Below, piece after piece: positions 58,210 through 64,000 of a stretch of DNA of 64,000 nucleotides (within the stretch, counting starts at the first letter, position 1; each line of letters starts with the position of its first letter). Position numbers and translations under genes: made by a program. The DNA comes from Haplosporangium gracile. Taxonomy: Eukaryota > Mortierellomycota > Mortierellomycetes > Mortierellales > Mortierellaceae. The stretch spans positions 1 to 64,000 of the forward strand of contig JAAAUF010000026.1 of NCBI GenBank assembly GCA_015499985.1, read 5' to 3'. The notes under the pieces were generated by a model that saw only the letters and a list, made by a program, of their open reading frames with translations, did no database searches and was not told the origin of the DNA.

Positions 58210-61200
58210 TCCGTTTTGCGGCCAAGTCTGGCCTCAGCTGAGCGGTGGGGAGGAAGTCGAGTGTGAAGGGAGCAGACGTTGACAAGAACGTGTGGAGGAG
58301 AAGAAGGTCAAATAAATTTTGGCTCACTCGTAGTGGAGAGGTAGTTCACTAGAAAATAGTCGTTTTTGTTTTATTGTGACTGTATTCGGGCAACGCGTCC
58401 CGCTTTTCGTTCGCTGCAGACACGAACGAGCATATTACCAAAGGGTGAGAAGTGAGAGCATGAGTCAAGGACAGAAGAGAGGGCAGTAGATCTGGCAGAC
58501 AGGCAAGAAGAGACTAACCGATCCTAATCGAGCAGAGGAAAAACAAAACAACGCTGAAAACACAACACACAAATGGTGGACAATTGGCAGGGAACACAAA
58601 AGCCAAGAAAGGAGCAAGCTAGGAGGCTACTTACCTATGCATAGCCTAAAGACAATCCTCTCATTCTTTTCAATAATTGATAGATCAAGAACACTTGAGA
58701 CCTACAACCCTAGGATACACAGGCATGCAGCCAGCCCATCTCCTGTCCCTCTCCCTCAATGTCCTCCTTTCTCACTATGCTCCCGAATATACATTAGTCG
58801 AGGCACGACAACATGCTTTGCATGGACACGCCGTTACTCTCATCCTAACAAGAACTACATACATACATGCCAAAGTAATGACACCTCTCATACGCCACTA
58901 ATATGATCGGATCGCGTTAGGATGGCTTTCCAATCCATTAGGCTCCTCCTCCCCCTCCTAGATAGCCCCCGTCGCACCTAGAAAAACAAGCCTACCTCAA
59001 CCTCAACCCAAACTACAACCGAAGGCTGCCCGAAAGCGTCATTAGATTCCCAATTTCAAAGCAAACCCGAGAAGGAAGCGATCAACAAAAACAAGTATGT
59101 GAAGAAAGGGCCACCACCGTAATAGAAGGGAAAAGGAGAAGGAAGGGTAAGAATCTTCCCTTCAAAGGCAAACGAACTATGCTCTCAACAAATAAAAAAA
59201 GAAAGTTATTTCTCCGGAATGCATACCGACAGGGACAAACGGACGAAGGAGGGAAGGGAAAGGGTGAATGGGAAGAGAGAAAGTAAGTATATCGGAGCCC
59301 TCTAGTGTGGACGTGGAAGGGGGTACATGTACATGAATGAGCCCTTGGGGGCAAATCATATCCGGGATACGCACATTCGGAAGAGAAGGTAACCATAAAC
59401 TGCTTCGATGGTAACATTCACATCCGCTCCCGTGATTATTTTCTCCGTTCTGGACCCTCTCTTCGTGGCTGTTGTTTGTGAACTTAACTTGGTGGGGAAA
59501 CAAACGTAATAGCTTGTCGTTCAGGGAATGATGCTTATCCAACATTACGCAAAAAGAAAAAATACCGACAAGAAAAAGAAAGAGAAGGGCAGGGAATACG
59601 GCTGTATGATGGCTGTATGATGGCCATCCGTCAATAGGATGTCGATCCCTTCAGTTCGCTTCTTACACTATCTCTGTCTGCCTCTTGCCGGATCGCCCTT
59701 TTCCCTGTTGATTAAGACATGTGCGCATGACGAGATATTCCAACAGCGCAATTGAATAGCTCTCCAAGCAGATCACAAGCAACGAGGAAGAAGAGGGAGG
59801 GTGGAGTTGAATGGTTTGCGGAGGACGAGAAACAAACCACCCGACTCCCAACTCCATCCTCCGCTCCGTTCCTTCCTATCAGCGCCATCCCCCTCCTCTC
59901 CTCCCCCTGAAAGACCACTCTTCGTTCATGTTCCTGAGTTTTCACTTGATTTTTTGCGGAGTCGTAGAAAGGGAGAAACAAATGATAGTCTGCTTACTTA
60001 TTTTCGACAAATGAGATGGCTGAAGGGTAGTCATTCTAGTCATATATGGCAGAGATTTGGGAGGGGGGAGGGAAGCAGGCTGTAGCGACGAGAGAAGAAA
60101 GAAACAGAAGAAAGGAAGACGAGGGCGCCGGCACTCATCCGGAACCAAATATGAAATGACCAGCCAATAAGGACGACGATCAATTTCTATTTTCTTAGCA
60201 TGGTTCAAGGGGTATGCTAAAATGTGTCGTGGTAGATGACATTTTGGAATCCATTGGACTTTAGAGTTGAAGGCAACCACACCCAAAAAAGAATGGCGTG
60301 CTCCTCTTTCCCCCTTCTTTCTCTCAAAGCCCAAGGGTAGGTGACTCAAGGCAAGGCTAAGGCTAGCCAACAACTTCTCCTTTCATCACAAGCAGGTGCG
60401 AATTTATTTTCTTCAAGAAATTCAAGCGGCGCTTCAAGGACGACCTTGTCCAGCCAACCAACCAGTTTTTCAGGAGATTGTTAATGATGGGAAGAGGAAG
60501 GACTATGTCTCTCAAAGGAGTCATGAAAATATTAACAAGGGGAAGAGCAGAAGCACTAAAACAAAAACGAGGACTGGCCTAGGGGAAGACATCCGATTAG
60601 TGAATAAGAAGTCAACAAGGACGAAAAAGATGAATGATGGGAATAAGAGACACTAATATCATTCTCACACCACCCACTTTTGATCAGTTATTATTCCTAT
60701 CATGAATTGTCATTCATTCATGGATCGACTCCACCAGCATCTGCCTCATTGCTGTTGTTATGGTTGTTGTCTTTGTAGTTATTATCCTGGGTAATGGCAG
60801 TAGCAGCTTCAAGCATAGCGAGCACGCTCATATTGTTTGCCAAAAAGGGTTAAGTTTTTTGTTGTGGATGACCTCAGTGCGCCATTGTTTTGATTGTTTA
60901 GAGATACAAAAAAACATGAGAAAATGATATTCCCATGAGGTCCTGTCAGTTCGTTGGTTAATTCGTTTGGACCTAGGGCTGCGCATTCAACTCATATCTG
61001 CTTGGGATCGTCATCTCTTGCAGCAATCACAACTCTCTGTTCAACCAAATATATACAAACCTGTCAACAAGCGCGCATTATTATTAGTGCTCCCTTGAAG
61101 GTAAAGAAGACAAAAGAAGGGAGGGATGCTGTCCCGATCGGGTCACTTTCTCACGCCCGACAATTTCAGAAAATGAACCTTTTAGTTTTTTTTTTTTTGT

Positions 61201-62355
61201 CCTCTCTCTCTCGTTTGAAGGAATAACACTCAACGGCTTGAAAGGGCTAATGCTCGCTCCACTAAGCCCGGTAAGTGGGTCATTTTTCGGGGACCACCGT
61301 CTCCTCTGTTTATCTCCCTACCCTCTGCGCTATTCATCGCTCTCGTTTCCTGCTCAATCATTAACAAAAGGCTGAAGAAAAGAAAGAACAGAATCCCCGC
61401 TCTGGCCAATAGGATCGATTCCCCAAGGAATGGAGGGCCTATTTTTTCATCATCGGTGGTCCTTGTCTCCCTCTTTTAGTCAAACTGTATGCTGTTATGA
61501 GAAACAAGCAAGTCTCTGAGTTCCTATTGCGGACACTTAATACCCTTTTTACAGCACGCTTGCTTACCCTTTTGGATTGCCATTATTCGTCGTTTCTCAT
61601 GAGGTTGTATTTTGAGCCAAGTAAACGGAGCTGAAGAGAAAAAGAAGGACAGAAGGAAAAGAAGGAATACTTCGGACAAAGGAAATAACTGCGACGAGAA
61701 TCGATAAGAGCACAAAAGAAGGAAGCGGTCGGTCAACGAGAGGGCGGCAAGCTCAGTTGAAGTGAGAACGAGGGTGAGGAAGAGGAAGAGGAAGAGAGAT
61801 GGGCGATCAGGGGTAAGAGACATATGCGGTTTGGAGTTATTGATCAACAAGTGGCAACACAGGGAGCAAAAGAGGCGAATCCCTCGAACTGAGAATAAGA
61901 ATGGCGCACAAAAAAAATGTTATTTGCACAGTGGATGAAGAGGATGTCTCGGCTTGGTCATTTACGCATCTCCTTTGGTAGTCAATTGAAAGACGATAAG
62001 GCGTCTTTTTTCTCTTGAACCTCAAGTTCAGGGTTTATCGGGACTAAAGACCAGTCAGTCGTTGATGACGCCCCTCTTCCTATTCATCCTTAACTTGTAC
62101 TTAAAGGACACCCCTTTGCCCCCCTTTTTTTTTTCTGTTTTGTTGATCCTCTCATACCCAGTCCTTGGACTTCCGTTCTTCTCTTCTCTCTCCCATTTCC
62201 TCACTTACATCCTCCCCTTCCCTTTTCATCTACCCCTACCCTTACTCATACATATCCCTTTCCTCCCTCGCTTTCCTCCGATCCCCTTCCCCTTTCCCTT
62301 CCCCTTCCCCTTCCCCTTCCCCTTCCCCTTCCCTCCTTCATACAACAAGAATAAG
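58210..62355. other. Divergent intergenic region between MPH1 and the OPT gene
   Basis: About 4.1 kb. It contains a small direct repeat (GGCTGTATGAT twice at 59600-59621), several purine- or pyrimidine-rich blocks, and a (TTCCCC)n tract at 62283-62334 just before the OPT start. Frames of 60-140 codons are present but none resembles a protein family I know. Confidence 0.5.
62283..62334. repeat. (TTCCCC)n tract in the OPT leader
   Basis: About eight near-perfect TTCCCC hexamers ending about 20 bases before the ATG at 62356. The opposite strand is a GGGGAA repeat with regular G runs, able in principle to form a G-quadruplex. Probably part of the core promoter or 5' UTR. Confidence 0.8.
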
Positions 62356-64000
62356 ATGAAGGCGGAATACGAAGACGAAAAGGCGTCGACAACCGACAGA
62401 CGCAACAGCATCCCTCTCGGTCGGCCAGCATCCTTCAAGGCCGACGACTATGTCCACCCCGACCACGCTGTCGCATTCACCGAGAACAAACGTGAAGATG
62501 ATGACCTCCCCACCACCGACAGTGATGAAGAGTTCCCTCCCGAGGAGCATCAGTTCACTTGGTACGTTTCTTGACCCTTTTGGTGATCAGCGAAAAGAAG
62601 GGCAAGAAAAGAAAAAAAGAATTTTTTGATCTGATAGACATGTGTTTTGTGTGTTCTGCTGTTGCGCTGCTGTAACAAAACAAAATTTTCCTTTATGCTT
62701 TCTTACGTTACACATTCACATCTACATTCATATCCGACCAAGAGACCCCTCCTCCTCCTCCTTCTGTACACAAAGTAGCGCACACATTGTTTTTCCAAAA
62801 CAACACATTAACAACCTTTTCTCTCTTTCCATTCTCCTCAACCCCCATCCTCTACAAACAGGCGCGCAGCTATCGTCGGATCCCTTCTCGGATGCGTGGT
62901 CGCAGCTTCCAACCTCTATGTCGGACTGAAGATCGGCTGGACCTTCGGTGCCTCTCTCTGGGGCGCCATCTTTGGCTTCATCATCCTTAAGCCCCTGGCC
63001 CGTCTTGCCGGAAACTCCTTTGGTCCCCGTGAGAACGCCACCTGCCAGGCCGCCGCCACCACCGCCGGAGGTCTCTCCACCGGATTTGTCACTGCCATCC
63101 CCGCCATGTACCGTATGGGTCTCATGGGCGAGGGCCGTATGCCCAAGGATGATGCTCTTACTCTCGTCCTTTGGACCACCTCGGCAGCCTTCTTTGGCAT
63201 GTTCTTTGCTGTTCCTCTTCGCACACATTTCGTCATCAATCAGGATTTGGTCTTCCCTACCCCTCGCGCTGCCGCAGAGACCATCCGTAACCTTCATAGT
63301 ACGGGCTCCAAGGCTGCAAGCGATGCCAAGAAGACGGCGTCGATCATGATGCTTGCCTTCTTTGTCGCTATGATCTGGGTCCTCATCGGAAACTGGATCC
63401 CTGGTATCTTTGACACTGTCCATATTCTCTACTGGATCGGTCATGCCGCCGGATACGCTAAACTCCAGCATGCGGATCAGATCTGGGGTTGGGCTTGGTC
63501 GTTTGATTTCTCGTTCTTTGGTGCCGGTATGATGACCCCCGCTTCTACCGTCTTCTCGTTCATGCTTGGAGAATTTATTGCCTATGGTGTTGCTGGTCCC
63601 ATTATGGTCGATTCCGGTTACCTCGAGGGCCCTCGTGGATTCACAAAGCCTAATAATGGAACTGCTCAATCTTGGTTCCTCTGGCCCGGTATTGCCCTCA
63701 TGGTTTTCACTGCCTTTGGTGAACTCGGAGTCAACGGCAAGTCGCTCTGGCACGGTGTCACCTCTGGAGTCCGTGAGGCTCGCAACTTGGTCCGTCGCCT
63801 CACAAAGCGCACTCAGTTGGTCGACGCATCCCAGTACGTCAGCAAGGACCCCGTCCCCCCTCACGAGCAAGTCCCTACTCTCTGGTGGGTCACCGGCCTC
63901 CTCATCTCTGCAGTCTTCACCATCGTCCTCATGGCCGTCGACTTCAAGGTCCCCGTCTACTCGAGCATCCTCGCTATCATCCTCTCCTTTATCCTCGCCT
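62356..64000 (+). CDS. OPT-family transporter, 3' end beyond the window (first 448 aa)
   Basis: Exon 1 is 62356-62561; exon 2 starts at 62862 after a 300-base intron (TTG then GTACG; ACAAACAG acceptor) and runs off the window. The join forms Trp69 and gives FTWRAAIVGSLLGCVVAASN. The first 65 residues are polar and acidic. NLYVGLKIGWTFGAS (from 86) is the hallmark first loop of the oligopeptide/metal-chelate transporter superfamily. ENATCQAAATTAGGLSTGF and a series of about seven or eight hydrophobic segments follow. Within the superfamily it resembles the fungal YGL114W-type group more than the peptide transporters, so the substrate may be a peptide or a metal chelate. The ATG at 62356 is chosen because the upstream frame is only translated CT repeat. 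Confidence 0.88.

Noticed and set aside
60396..60656. An 86-codon plus-strand frame in the MPH1/OPT spacer
   Set aside because: Lys/Thr/Arg-rich with no recognised motif; no splice partners seen.
62728..63870. A 380-codon minus-strand frame opposite the OPT transporter
   Set aside because: The sense strand encodes clear OPT motifs and membrane segments; the antisense frame is charged and low in complexity.

Overview
The window is eukaryotic and fungal. Genes are separated by kilobases of low-complexity DNA. Most introns are about 95-160 bases with GT..AG ends, proteins carry long Asn/Gln/Ser runs, and the core genes are those of a fungus (integrated type I fatty acid synthase, Mph1 helicase, OPT transporter). 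The mix of F-box/leucine-rich proteins, a Crinkler N-terminal remnant, a FLCECGEHT-motif protein and a single-chain fatty acid synthase suggests an early-diverging fungus of the Mortierella group (Mucoromycota). That assignment rests on family recognition from memory, not on a search.

Left third (1-18.7 kb): an accessory region of F-box/LRR paralogues in every state of decay. There is one N-terminus cut by the window edge, one old pseudogene, three intact genes, one truncated F-box-only gene, one multiply broken copy of a neighbour, one C-terminal fragment and one eroded copy. Two divergent F-box pairs (2058-5970 and 7118-11001) look like a segmental duplication about 5.03 kb apart, and a short GGCGCC-flanked element recurs with them. 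Among them lies a 950-residue two-exon protein with an FLCECGEHT motif, a coiled coil and an LRR-like C-terminus (13879-16837).

Middle (19.7-45.8 kb): one eight-exon gene on the minus strand encodes a complete fungal fatty acid synthase as a single chain. Its exons sum to 12,489 bases, or 4,162 residues. The domain order is SAT-ER-DH-MPT-ACP-ACP-KR-KS-PPT, so the alpha and beta subunits of yeast are fused and the acyl carrier domain is duplicated. The two carrier domains share a 178-base identical tract. A gene-poor stretch of about 10.5 kb separates it from a divergently transcribed C2H2 zinc-finger gene, which probably has a 908-base intron in its 5' UTR.

Right third (47.7-64 kb): mostly housekeeping genes. 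These are a mitochondrial SAP-domain coiled-coil protein, a Crinkler N-terminal remnant, a DsbA/FrnE-like thioredoxin-fold protein swollen by low-complexity insertions, a three-exon Mph1/FANCM-type DNA helicase with a candidate PCNA-binding box, and the first two exons of an OPT-family transporter running off the right edge. The strongest leads are the single-chain FAS with tandem ACPs and their gene-conversion-like identity, the duplicated and decaying F-box array, and the PIP box in the helicase.
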